Source of the DNA: JBOHBN01 sp050698355
GTDB lineage: Bacteria > Actinomycetota > Actinomycetes > Streptosporangiales > WHST01
Length of the DNA: 33,323 nucleotides
NCBI GenBank assembly: GCA_050698355.1
Contig: JBOHBN010000007.1
Span: 1-33,323 of the forward strand
Reading direction: 5' to 3'
Below the pieces are notes generated by a model. That model made no database searches. It had not been told where the DNA came from and was given only the letters and a program-made list of their open reading frames with translations. Shown in pieces: positions 15,988 to 24,700 of the stretch; the stretch's first letter is position 1; every line of letters starts with the position of its first letter. Position numbers and translations under genes: made by a program.

Positions 15988-16439
15988 GGCGGCGCGTCCC
16001 GGTAGGCGTCGACCACCTCCACGTGCCGGGCGTGCACGGCGACCGACGCCGGTACCTGACCGAACAGCACGTCCGGCAGGAACGGCAACCCGACCTGCGT
16101 GTCGACGCGTACCCGCACCGAGCCGCCCGGTTGCAGGCACGGCCGCTGCGCGCAGCTCACCCGCACGTCGGCAGCAGTCAGCTCGACGCCCTGGTCCCTG
16201 CCGACCAGCCGCGCCGCCGCCACCGCTCTGGCCTCCGGGTCGCCACTGGTGGTGGTCACGTACGCCCGGCCGGCCTCCCGGCTGGCCGCGGTCACGGCGT
16301 ACGCCGCGCGCTGCACCTCGAACACGGTCAGCACCAGGTACACCAGCGGCACCATGAGCAGGATCGCCAGCCAGCTGAACTCGACCAGCGCATTGCCCCG
16401 GTCGCCATCGGCACGCCGGACGCCGCGACGCCGCCTCAC
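15984..16439 (-). CDS. TadE-like pseudopilin
   Basis: A 151-residue protein from a GTG that overlaps the upstream stop (GTGA). After an Arg-rich leader comes DRGNALVEFSWLAILLMVPLVYLVLTVFEVQRAAYAVTAASREAGRAY, the TadE signature (G-x-ALVEF then one helix), and a beta-rich C-terminal domain with two cysteines (RVSCAQRPCLQ). Pre-pseudopilins of this type are cut by a prepilin peptidase before the hydrophobic segment; none is encoded in the window. Second of three TadE/G-type genes in a row. Confidence 0.85.
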   Translation of the reverse strand: MRRRRGVRRADGDRGNALVEFSWLAILLMVPLVYLVLTVFEVQRAAYAVTAASREAGRAYVTTTSGDPEARAVAAARLVGRDQGVELTAADVRVSCAQRPCLQPGGSVRVRVDTQVGLPFLPDVLFGQVPASVAVHARHVEVVDAYRDAPP

Positions 16440-16840
16440 GCCCGCTCCCGCAACGCGTGTCCACGCACGGTCATCGCCCCGGCCGGACCGATCATCCCGA
16501 CGACAGGCACCGGCGCATGCACCGTCACCACCACGACCCGCAGCCCGCCGCGCCACCGCACCCCAGCGCGCACGTTCGCCGCGTAGCTGTCGGCGAGCGA
16601 CCGCCGGATCCTGGTCCGCGTGTACGCGGCCGCGTCGGCCGGTGCCCGGTCCGCCGACGCGCCGTACCGGGCACCGGCCGACGCGCAGGCGACCAGCGTG
16701 TTGCGCACGTACAGGGCGAGGCCGAGTTGCACCACGCCCAGGAACAGCGCGGTCAGCAGCACCGACACCAGCGCGAACTCCACGACCGCGGCCCCGCGTT
16801 CGTCGCGGAACCGCCGAGGCCGCGACAGGCACGCGCGCAT
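16436..16840 (-). CDS. TadE-like pseudopilin
   Basis: A 134-residue protein: basic leader (MRACLSRPRRFRD), then ERGAAVVEFALVSVLLTALFLGVVQLGLALYVRNTLVACASAGARYGA, the classic TadE Gly-x-x-x-VEF motif and helix. ATG 16840 forms a TGATG overlap with the pilin stop; a TTG one codon earlier is less likely. It overlaps the next TadE gene by four bases. The mature part after residue 60 is short and basic. Confidence 0.85.
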   Translation of the reverse strand: MRACLSRPRRFRDERGAAVVEFALVSVLLTALFLGVVQLGLALYVRNTLVACASAGARYGASADRAPADAAAYTRTRIRRSLADSYAANVRAGVRWRGGLRVVVVTVHAPVPVVGMIGPAGAMTVRGHALRERA

Positions 16841-17034
16841 CAACGCGGCCCGGTCACCGCGTTCAAGGCATCGACGAACATCTGCGTCAGCACATCACCC
16901 GCGACCGCCCACAACACCGTCACCAATCCCGCGGTCATAACCGTTATGAGCACCCACCCGGGCACGTCGCCGCGCTCGCTGTCGTCTGGTCGCCACCTCC
17001 GGATGCGCTGCACGAGTCCGGTGAGCTGGCTCAT
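16840..17034 (-). CDS. Flp-type pilin-like small protein
   Basis: A 64-residue protein: basic N-terminus (MSQLTGLVQRIRRWRPDDS), then ERGDVPGWVLITVMTAGLVTVLWAVAGDVLTQMFVDALNAV. The position between tadC and the tadE genes, the size and the single helix fit the major Flp pilin. A GD/VPGW junction may be the peptidase site, but the usual G-x4-EY core of Flp is missing. A perfect AGGAGG (17046-17041) lies 6 nt before the ATG, the strongest ribosome site in the locus and fitting for the most abundant product. Start is therefore sure; pilin role is inferred. Confidence 0.75.
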   Translation of the reverse strand: MSQLTGLVQRIRRWRPDDSERGDVPGWVLITVMTAGLVTVLWAVAGDVLTQMFVDALNAVTGPR

Positions 17035-17060
17035 GTGATACCTCCTGCGGGTCTTCCGGG

Positions 17061-17996
17061 TCACGGCGCGAACAAAGTGAGGCCGACAAAGCCGGGGAAC
17101 AGCGCGAAGAGCACCGTAATGGGCAGGATCAGGAAGACGACGGGAACCATCATGGCGATCTCGCGGCGGCCCGCGGTCTCCACGAGCGCGCGTTGACGAG
17201 CTGCGCGGACGTCGACTGCCTGGTCGCGCAGCACGTCGACAAGGGGAGTGCCCCGCTCGACCGCGATGATCACCCCGTCGACGAAGCGGCTCACCGCGGG
17301 CACCGCCGCTCGCGCCGCCAGTCCCTCGAACGCCTGGCTCACGGTCGCACCGGCGCGGATGTCGGCCACCGTGCGTCCGAGCTCGGCGGGGAGTACGCCC
17401 GAGCTGATCCGGCTCAGCCGCTCGAGTGCCGCGACCGGCGCCTCGCCTGCGGCGACCGCGAGGGCGAGCAGCTCGGCGAGCGCGGGGAACTCCTCGACGA
17501 TCCGCGACTCCCGCCGGGTCACCTGCTGGGTGAGCACCTGGTCGCGCAGCAGCACGCCGGTGACCGCGAAGAGCCCGGTCATGACGAGCAGAGGCACCAC
17601 CCGGCCCGTGGCGGACGTGGCGAGCAGCACGAGGCTGGCGAGCACACCGACCGCCAGCCCTACCCCGCCCCACAGCACCTGCTCGATGCGGAACTGTTCG
17701 ACCGTACGGTCCGAGCCCGCACGGCGCAGGCGGCGGCGTACCGAGTCGGCGCCACCGAGCAGGCGCCCGGTGGCAGCAGCGAGCTCGGCTATCAACGGGG
17801 CAGCGATCCGCTGGAGCACCGGGAAGGGTGCCCGCCTACTCGCCTGGTCGAGCAGGCTGGAGGGAGGCACGGCGTCGCGCAGGTACGGGCCCACCCGCTC
17901 GTCGAGCGACGGCGCGCGGCGCAACGGCACGCCGCGGATCACGAGCGCGAGGCCGACACCCATGACCAGGCCGAGGAACGCGCCAAGGGCGCTCAT
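17061..17996 (-). CDS. tadC: Type II secretion F-family protein TadC
   Basis: A 311-residue protein with an N-terminal helix, a soluble stretch, two central helices (about 118-160) and the T2SSF domain: ESRIVEEFPALAELLALAVAAGEAPVAALERLS, then GATVSQAFEGLA and a last helix pair. ATG 17996 overlaps the tadB stop (ATGA). With TadB it forms the inner-membrane platform on which the TadA ATPase drives pilus assembly. Confidence 0.9.
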   Translation of the reverse strand: MSALGAFLGLVMGVGLALVIRGVPLRRAPSLDERVGPYLRDAVPPSSLLDQASRRAPFPVLQRIAAPLIAELAAATGRLLGGADSVRRRLRRAGSDRTVEQFRIEQVLWGGVGLAVGVLASLVLLATSATGRVVPLLVMTGLFAVTGVLLRDQVLTQQVTRRESRIVEEFPALAELLALAVAAGEAPVAALERLSRISSGVLPAELGRTVADIRAGATVSQAFEGLAARAAVPAVSRFVDGVIIAVERGTPLVDVLRDQAVDVRAARQRALVETAGRREIAMMVPVVFLILPITVLFALFPGFVGLTLFAP

Positions 17997-18844
17997 CGCA
18001 GCACCCGCCGCTCCTCCGGCAGCCGCGCGATGCGCAGCATCAGTCGGTAGGCGATAACCGAGAGCGCGGCACCCGAACCGAGGACCACGAAACCGGCCGG
18101 GCTGTCGTACGGCGCCACCGCACCGGGCCGCAGGGCGAGGACGCCGAGGAGGATCCACGGCGCAGCAACGGCCAGGCGCGCGGCGTTTACCGTCCACGAC
18201 TGCCGGCTTTCCAGCTCCCCGCGGGTACGTGCGTTCTCGCGCAGGAACGTCGACAGCGTACGCAGCAGCCGTCCGAGCTCGCCGCCGCCGACCGCCCTGG
18301 CAACGCGCAGCGACTCGGCCACGCTGTCGCCGACCGGGTCGGCGAGGCGTTCCTTCAGCTGGTCGAGGCACTCGTCAAACCGTCCGGTGGCGCGGTAGTC
18401 GGCCGCGAACCGCGCGAACGGCGGGCGCAGTGTCTCCGGGCCGCGGCTGCCGAGCTGCGCCACGCCCTCCGGAAGGGACATGCCGGCCCGTACGGCCGAG
18501 GCAAGGTTGTCGACCACCTCCGGCCACAGCTCACGTACCTCGGTCATTCGGCGCCGCCTGCGTACCCGCACGATGGCTCGCGGCGCGAGTGCGGCCAGGC
18601 CTGCGAACGCGGCCGCGACCAGCCACGTACGTGAGACCGCCAGCATGGCGAGGCCGCTGGCAAGCCCGAGTATCACCGACGCGGCGACCAGCTGGGCGGC
18701 GCTGACCCCCTCGATGCCGGCTTGCGCGAGCAGCTCGGCGGTGCGCGACTGCTTGCGGGTGCGCCTGGCCGGCAGCGGCGTCGTCCACCCCAGCCAGATG
18801 AGCAGGGCACCGAGCCCGAACGCCAACCCCAGCAGGGCACCCAT
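17993..18844 (-). CDS. tadB: Type II secretion F-family protein TadB
   Basis: A 283-residue protein: two N-terminal helices (MGALLGLAFGLGALLIWLGW and AAQLVAASVILGLASGLAML), a cytosolic T2SSF domain (MTEVRELWPEVVDNLASAVRAGMSLPEGVAQLGSRGP through RVARAVGGGELGRLLRTLSTFLREN) and two C-terminal helices. ATG 18844 forms a TGATG overlap with the tadA stop. Order tadA-tadB-tadC is the family standard. Confidence 0.9.
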   Translation of the reverse strand: MGALLGLAFGLGALLIWLGWTTPLPARRTRKQSRTAELLAQAGIEGVSAAQLVAASVILGLASGLAMLAVSRTWLVAAAFAGLAALAPRAIVRVRRRRRMTEVRELWPEVVDNLASAVRAGMSLPEGVAQLGSRGPETLRPPFARFAADYRATGRFDECLDQLKERLADPVGDSVAESLRVARAVGGGELGRLLRTLSTFLRENARTRGELESRQSWTVNAARLAVAAPWILLGVLALRPGAVAPYDSPAGFVVLGSGAALSVIAYRLMLRIARLPEERRVLR

Positions 18845-20100
18845 CAGCGCGCGGCCTCGAGCCCGGATGCTGCCGGTGCGGGTGACCCCAGCAGCGCGCG
18901 CAGGTCGTATCCGGCGCGTTCGAACCGGTCCGAGTGCGGCGGATACCCGCTGGCACGCTGCAATGTGCTTCCGCGGGTCGTGTACAGGTCCGCGATCTCG
19001 ACGACGCCGCCCTCGACGCGTCCGGTGACGCCGACGATCTCGCGGACCCGCCGCTGTCCCGCGCCAACCAGCTCCATCTGTACGACGAGGTCGACGCAGG
19101 ACGCCACGGTGGGGACGACGAAGCTGGTCGTCACGTTCTCGCCGGCGAGGAGCGGAAGCGTCGACAGCTTGGCGATCGCGTCCCGCGCGCTGTTGGCGTG
19201 CACGGAACACATCCCGGGCAGTCCCGAATTGAGCGAGATCAGCAAGTCGAGGCACTCCTCTTGCCGGACTTCGCCCACGATGATCCTGGACGGTCGCATG
19301 CGGAGCGCCTCCTTGATGAGGCGGCGCAGCAGGATCTCGCCGTGCCCGTCCAGGTTGGACTGCCGCGTCTGCATGGCCACGACGTCGGGCAGCCCGACCT
19401 TGAGCTCGAAGACCTCTTCGACGGTCACCACGCGTTCGGTCGCCGGGATCGACGAGGTCAAACAGTTCAACGCCGTTGTCTTGCCGGACTGGGTGCCTCC
19501 GGACACGATGATGTTGAGCCCCGCGACGACGGCCGCCTCCAGGAAGTCGGCGCACGCCCGGCTGAGCGTGCCGAGCGCCACCAGCTCGTCGAGCGAGCCA
19601 GCCGCAACGACGAACTTGCGGATGTTGACGGCCCAGAACTCGCGCGTCACGTCCGGGATGACCACGTGCAGGCGACTCCCATCGGGAAGCATGGCGTCAA
19701 CGAAGGGCTGCGACAGATCGACGCGGCGGCCGGAGTTCTTCAGCATCCGCTCCACGAGCTCGCGTACCTGGACGTCGTCGAGCACGGTGGTGGTCAGCTC
19801 ACTGCGGCCGTGCCGGGCGACGAAGACCCGACCAGGCTCGTTGATCCATACCTCCTCGACCGACGGATCATCGAGGTAACGCTGCAGCGGCCCGAAGCCG
19901 GCGACCGCGTCGAACACCGCACGCGACACCCCGGCGGAGTCGCCGAGGCGGGGAAGGCCGCTGACGAGGCTGCGCTCGCCGTAGTCGGCGACGACCTCGT
20001 CGACGAGCGTGCGGACCAGGGACGGCTGCGCCACCGGGTCGAGTCCGCGGCGGCGCACCAGCTCGCGGACCTCCTCCTCGACCACCGCGACAGCGTCCAT
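18844..20100 (-). CDS. tadA: Tad pilus secretion ATPase TadA (CpaF family)
   Basis: A 418-residue type II/IV secretion ATPase. The N-terminal domain has FDAVAGFGPLQRYLDDPSVEEVWINEPGRVFVARHG. Walker A is GGTQSGKTT with Lys207, the Asp box is around TVEEVFEL, Walker B is RIIVGEVRQEE, and the His box is MCSVHANSARDAIAKL. It hydrolyses ATP on the cytosolic side to drive Flp pilus assembly. ATG 20100 has GAAGGGG upstream and is the first gene of the run. No TadZ/CpaE gene precedes it, unlike many Tad loci. Confidence 0.93.
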   Translation of the reverse strand: MDAVAVVEEEVRELVRRRGLDPVAQPSLVRTLVDEVVADYGERSLVSGLPRLGDSAGVSRAVFDAVAGFGPLQRYLDDPSVEEVWINEPGRVFVARHGRSELTTTVLDDVQVRELVERMLKNSGRRVDLSQPFVDAMLPDGSRLHVVIPDVTREFWAVNIRKFVVAAGSLDELVALGTLSRACADFLEAAVVAGLNIIVSGGTQSGKTTALNCLTSSIPATERVVTVEEVFELKVGLPDVVAMQTRQSNLDGHGEILLRRLIKEALRMRPSRIIVGEVRQEECLDLLISLNSGLPGMCSVHANSARDAIAKLSTLPLLAGENVTTSFVVPTVASCVDLVVQMELVGAGQRRVREIVGVTGRVEGGVVEIADLYTTRGSTLQRASGYPPHSDRFERAGYDLRALLGSPAPAASGLEAAR

Positions 20101-20309
20101 GACCCCTTCCCGTCCGACTGTGCCGATGGTTACTAACCCGACTCTCAGCCAGCCCCATTTGCCGGACTAAAGGCTGTACTCGTCGGGCTGCCTTCAAGTC
20201 GGTAAGTAACCGATCCACTGAGGGTATGATCCGCGCGTGACCGCAGCAATACGTTCCGAAAACCTGTGGACAACTGTGACCGTGTTGCGGCGAGGGAGGA
20301 TTGATGGTC
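20101..20309. promoter_or_regulatory. Divergent promoter region of tadA and a small gene
   Basis: 209 bp without a gene. For the + strand, TATGAT (20225-20230) is a good -10 box but no TTGACA-like -35 is present, so an activator may be needed. For the - strand, TAGTAA lies within 20128-20138. GGTTACTAACC (20128-20138) and GGTAAGTAACC (20201-20211) are near-complementary (10 of 11), each placed at a presumed core promoter. They could be operator half-sites for joint control. Confidence 0.4.
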
Positions 20310-20552
20310 ATGAGGGGCGATACGGTCGAGATCGTTGTCGATGCCGGAGGCGAGACTCGGACATACGAGATCGCCGCGTCCCGCATCGGGCGACGGGTCG
20401 AGATCACGACCGGCCGCGGCGTGGTCGAGGTCAGCGAGGTCACCAGGGCGGGCACCGCGGTTCGTACCGCTCGCTTCATGTCCAGCCGCGTCATCGCGCT
20501 GGTTGAGCATCCCGCCCCCGAGGCAGGGTCTCGCCGCGACCAGCCCGCCTGA
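20310..20552 (+). CDS. Small conserved actinobacterial protein, unknown
   Basis: An 80-residue soluble protein: MRGDTVEIVVDAGGETRTYEIAASRIGRRVEITTGRGVVEVSEVTRAGTAVRTARFMSSRVIALVEHP, an all-beta-looking core with a short charged tail. I recall similar small proteins in actinobacteria but no function. ATG 20310 is chosen over ATG 20304 because GGGAGGA ends at 20300, giving a 9-nt gap. It ends 6 nt before the convergent exporter gene, with no room for a terminator. Confidence 0.6.
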   Translation: MRGDTVEIVVDAGGETRTYEIAASRIGRRVEITTGRGVVEVSEVTRAGTAVRTARFMSSRVIALVEHPAPEAGSRRDQPA

Positions 20553-20558
20553 CGCCGC

Positions 20559-21476
20559 TCAGCCCAAGTACCGCTCGGCCTCCTGCTCCAGCGCCGCGGC
20601 CGTACGCTGCCGCCGCGCCCGCATCGTCACCCCCGCGCTCGCGACGACGACCAGACCGATCGCGACGAACTGCAGCGGCGCGAGGCGCTGGTCGAGCACC
20701 ACCGCGCCGGCGAGCGCGGCGACCGCGGGTTCGAGGCTCATCAAGATGCCGAATGTCCCAGGGCTGATGCGGCGCAGGGCGAGCAAATCGAGGCTGTACG
20801 GCACCGCGGAGCTCATCAGGCCGACGAGCGCACCCAGCCCGAACACCGTCGGGACGACGAGCCCGGAGCCGGCGGCCGCGATCCCGAAGGGCAGGATCGC
20901 GACCGCACCGACGACCATCGCCAGGGCGAGCCCGTCGTTCCTGGCGAACCGGCGTCCCGTCTGGGCGTTCAACAGGATGTACCCGACCCAGCAGCACGCC
21001 GCGAGGAGCACGAACCCCACGCCGACCCAGTCCAGCCCGTTCGGCGCTTCCCCGCCGAGCAGGAACACCCCGCCGGCGGCACACGCGACCCAGACCAGGT
21101 CAAGCAGGCGCCGTGAGGTCGCGAGCGCAAGGCCAAGCGGCCCGAGGAACTCCAGCGTGACCGCGACGCCGATGGGAAGGCGCAGGATCGCCTCGTAGAA
21201 GCAGGCGTTCATGACGGCCAGGACGAGGCCGAACCCGACCACGACGGCGAGGTCAGCTCGCCTGTGGCGACGCAGCCGCGGACGCACGATCACCAGCAGG
21301 AGCACGGCGGCAACGACGAGCCGGAGCGTCACCGCGCCCACTGGGCCGACGTAGGCGAAGAGCAGGGCGGCGAACGCGGCGCCGAACTGGAGCGAGAACG
21401 ACCCGCCGAGCACCATGGCGACCGCGGCGCCCGGCAAACCGGCAGCCGCGCGCAGCTGGCTCGACCGGGACCCCAC
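20559..21476 (-). CDS. EamA-family (RhtA-like) exporter
   Basis: An inner-membrane protein of about 305 residues with ten hydrophobic segments in two EamA repeats, opening GGSFSLQFGAAFAALLFAYVGPVGAVTLRLVVAA. It has EFLGPLGLAL and VPYSLDLLALRRISPGTFGILMSLEPAVAALAG, the pattern of RhtA threonine/homoserine exporters. Substrate unknown, probably an amino acid or metabolite. The start is uncertain: GTG 21476 gives a family-like short N-terminus, while GTG 21524 would add 16 Arg/Ser-rich residues. It is downstream of the GDH gene on the same strand, separated by the palindromic region. Confidence 0.85.
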   Translation of the reverse strand: MGSRSSQLRAAAGLPGAAVAMVLGGSFSLQFGAAFAALLFAYVGPVGAVTLRLVVAAVLLLVIVRPRLRRHRRADLAVVVGFGLVLAVMNACFYEAILRLPIGVAVTLEFLGPLGLALATSRRLLDLVWVACAAGGVFLLGGEAPNGLDWVGVGFVLLAACCWVGYILLNAQTGRRFARNDGLALAMVVGAVAILPFGIAAAGSGLVVPTVFGLGALVGLMSSAVPYSLDLLALRRISPGTFGILMSLEPAVAALAGAVVLDQRLAPLQFVAIGLVVVASAGVTMRARRQRTAAALEQEAERYLG

Positions 21477-21549
21477 TTCCCCGAACCTACTCCGCCGCGA
21501 ACACCGGCTCGGCGTCCCCGCCACGTCGCGCCACGTCGCGCCCAGCAGG

Positions 21550-21637
21550 AAATGACCACGTCATGTGGGCTTGTGCCGCCTTCTCGACGCCTGCAGGCAT
21601 CGAGAAGGCCGACTTGGCATCCATAACGTGGCCATTT
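21550..21637 (-). repeat. 88-bp imperfect palindrome between GDH and exporter genes
   Basis: Centre between 21593 and 21594. The inner arms 21578-21593/21594-21609 pair at all but one position and meet in the palindrome GCCTGCAGGC. The outer arms 21550-21565/21622-21637 pair at 14 of 16. The 12-nt segments between them pair poorly. Every mismatch inside these arms is A-C on the + strand and therefore G-U in RNA read from the - strand, so a - strand transcript would fold without mismatch in both arms. This suggests an RNA structure in the GDH 3' region; a DNA cruciform or mobile palindrome is the alternative. Confidence 0.85.
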
Positions 21638-21658
21638 GGCGAAAGCTGGTCGTTGGAA

Positions 21659-21694
21659 CGCCGGCTTGAGCTCGGGCGATGGCTCGAGCCGGTG
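21659..21694 (-). terminator. Stem-loop just after the GDH gene
   Basis: CCGGCTTGAG (21661-21670) pairs with CTCGAGCCGG (21683-21692), with one T-G pair on the + strand, around a 12-nt loop. Two further pairs extend the stem to 21659-21694. It begins 42 nt past the glutamate dehydrogenase stop and is a candidate terminator, upstream of the larger palindrome in transcription order. Confidence 0.5.
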
Positions 21695-21735
21695 CGCGTT
21701 GCAATCGCTAACGCGGCGCCAGGCCGGGGTCCGCG

Positions 21736-24700
21736 TCAGGCGGGGGACGGAGCCGGAGATTCCTCGGGGAGCGTGCTCTGCGACACGAGGGTGCGCACGG
21801 CACGTACGGCGACCGACAGCGTCGCCATGTCGAACACGCCGCCCTCGACGATCTCGATCAGCTGCAGCCGCGACCGCTCCACCGCGGTCGCGTTGCGCTT
21901 GGACCATTCGGCCAGCCTCTCCTCCGGCGACAGGTTGGCGTCGGTGGTGATCAGCACGCCGCGCGCCAGCTCCTTGTGCGCCTCGTACAGGTCGTCGCGC
22001 AGCGAGTTGCGCGCCATCGTGTGCCACCTGTCGTCGCGCGGCAGCGCGATGATCCGCTCGCGCAGCCCGGCGAGGCCGAGCCGGTCGGCAAGGTCGAAGT
22101 AGACCTCCGCGACCTCCTCGACCGGCCGGTCCGAGCCCGTGGCCACGTCGACGATATCGAGCACCGAGAGCGCCGGCACGAACCCGGCGACCTTCGCGGC
22201 GAGCGCGTCCGGCACGCCCTGCTCGATGAACCCGTCACGGCGAGTCTCGTACGACGCCAGGTCGCTGCCCACCAGCAGCTTGGCGACGTGCGGGATGATC
22301 GCCTGCGAGCCGTCGCGGAACGCGTTGATCGTCTGCTCGATGTCCAGCGGCGGCCGCCGGTGATGGAGCAGCCAGCGGGTCGCCCGCTCGCTGAGCTTGC
22401 GCGCCTCGAGCAGCATCTGCACCTGGATGTCGACGGCTACGGTGTTGTCCAGCTGCTCGACCTCGCGCCAGAAGTCCGGCAGGCCGAACACGTCACGCGA
22501 CACCGCGTAGGCGCGGGCGATGTCGGCGACGGACGCCGACGTCTCCTCCTGGAACCGGAACACCGAGGTGGTGCCGCCGCGGTTGACGAGGTTGTTCACG
22601 ACCGAGGTCGCGATGATCTCCCGGCGTAGCGGATGGGCGTCCATCGCGTCGCGGTACCTGTCGCGCAGCAAGGTCGGGAAGTAGGTGTACACCTCGTTTC
22701 GCAGGTACGGGTCCTCCGGCACGTCGGACTCGATCAGCTCCGAGGCGAGCACGATCTTGGTGTACGCGAGCAACGTCGCCAGCTCCGGCGAGACGAGGCC
22801 GGTGCCGGCCGCGCGCCGCTCCCCCAGCTGCTTGGCGCCGGGCAGGAACTCGATCTTGCGGTTGAGCAGACCTTCCTTCTCCAGCTTGCGCAGGTACCGG
22901 CCGTGTACGTGCAGCATCTGCGCGTTCTGCCGGCGGGATGCGGCGAGCACGATGTTCTGCTCGTAGTTGTCGCGCAACACGAGCTGGGCGACCTCGTCTC
23001 CCATCTGCTCGAGCAGCTCGTTGCGCTGCTTCTCGGTGAGATCGCCCGCACGTACGATGCGGTCGAGCAGAATCTTGATGTTGACCTCGTGGTCGGAGGT
23101 GTCGACGCCCGCGGAGTTGTCGATGAAGTCGGTGTTGATCCGGCCACCGGCGAGCGCGTACTCGATACGGCCGAGCTGGGTGCAGCCGAGGTTGCCACCC
23201 TCGCCCACGACCTTGCAACGCAGCTCGTTGCCGTCGACGCGCACCGCGTCGTTCGCCTTGTCGCCGACGTCGGCATCGGTCTCCGTCGACGCCTTGACAT
23301 ACGTGCCGATACCGCCGTTCCAGAACAGGTCGACCGGAGCCGCCACGATCGCGTGCATCAGCTCCTGCGGCGTCATCTCGGTCACCTTTTCCTCGATGCC
23401 GAGCGCGGCGCGCGCCTGCTCGCTGACCGGTACCGACTTGGCCGTACGCGGGTAAACCCCGCCACCTGCGGAGATCAGGGACTCGTCGTAGTCGGCCCAC
23501 GATGAGCGCGGCAGGTCGAACAGCCGGCGCCGCTCGGCGAACGACGTGGCGGCATCCGGTTCCGGGTCGACGAAAATGTGCCGGTGGTCGAACCCGGCCA
23601 CCAGCCGGATGTGCTCGGAGAGCAGCATGCCGTTGCCGAACACGTCACCGCTCATGTCGCCGACGCCGACGACGGTGAACTCCTCATTCTGGACGTCGAC
23701 GCCCATCTCCCGGAAGTGGAACCGCACCGACTCCCAGCCGCCACGCGCGGTGATGCCCATGGCCTTGTGGTCGTACCCGGTCGAGCCGCCGGACGCGAAC
23801 GCGTCACCGAGCCAGTAGCCGCGGCGTACCGCGATCTCGTTGGCGATGTCGGAGAACGATGCTGTGCCCTTGTCGGCGGCGACGACGAGGTACGGGTCGG
23901 CGTCGTCGTGGCAGACGACCTCGCTCGGCGCGACGACCTCGTTGCCCTCACGGTTGTCGGTGATGTCCAGCAACGCCGACACGTACATCCGGTAGCAGGT
24001 GATGCCTTCCTCGGTGACCGCGTCGCGGTCGGTCGGGTCGGCGGGCGGCCGCTTGAGCACGAAACCACCCTTCGAGCCGACGGGGACGATGACCGAGTTC
24101 TTCACCGTCTGCGCCTTGACCAGCCCGAGGATCTCGGTGCGGAAGTCCTCCCGGCGGTCCGACCAGCGGATACCGCCGCGGGCGACCTTGCCGAAGCGCA
24201 GGTGCACGCCCTCCAGCCGCGGCGAGTAGACGAACACTTCGTACACCGGCTTCGGCAGCGGGAGGTCGATGGCCCGGGAGTCGAACTTGAGCGCGACGTA
24301 CGACTTGTGGTTGCCGTTCTCGTCGCGCTGGAAGTAGCTGGTACGCAGCGTCGCGCAGACCATCGCGAGGTAGCTGCGCAGTATGCGGTCCTCGTCGAGG
24401 CTCATCACCTGGTCCAGCGCCTCTTCGATCTGCGCGGTCAGCGACTCCACCTCGGCATCGCGGTCCCCGCTGAAGCGCGGGTCGCCGCGCACCTCGAACA
24501 GGCGGACGAGCAACCGGGCGAGCCCGGCGTTGCCGGTGACGCAGGACTCGATGTACGACGAGCTGAACGGCGTCTGCGCCTGCCGCAGGAACTTCGCGTA
24601 CGCGCGCAGCACCATGACCTGCCGCCAGGAGAGGCCCGCGCCGGTGACGAGCGCGTTGAACCTGTCGTTCTCGACCTCGCCGCGCCACAGGCCGCGGAAC

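Noticed and set aside
20237..20506. Frame from GTG 20237 ahead of the small conserved gene
   Set aside because: It runs out of frame through the 20310 gene with an Arg-rich product. The real gene has a clear ribosome site at 20294-20300.
21521..21540. Two tandem copies of CCACGTCGCG
   Set aside because: Only two 10-bp units at the possible start of the exporter gene; too short to call a functional repeat.
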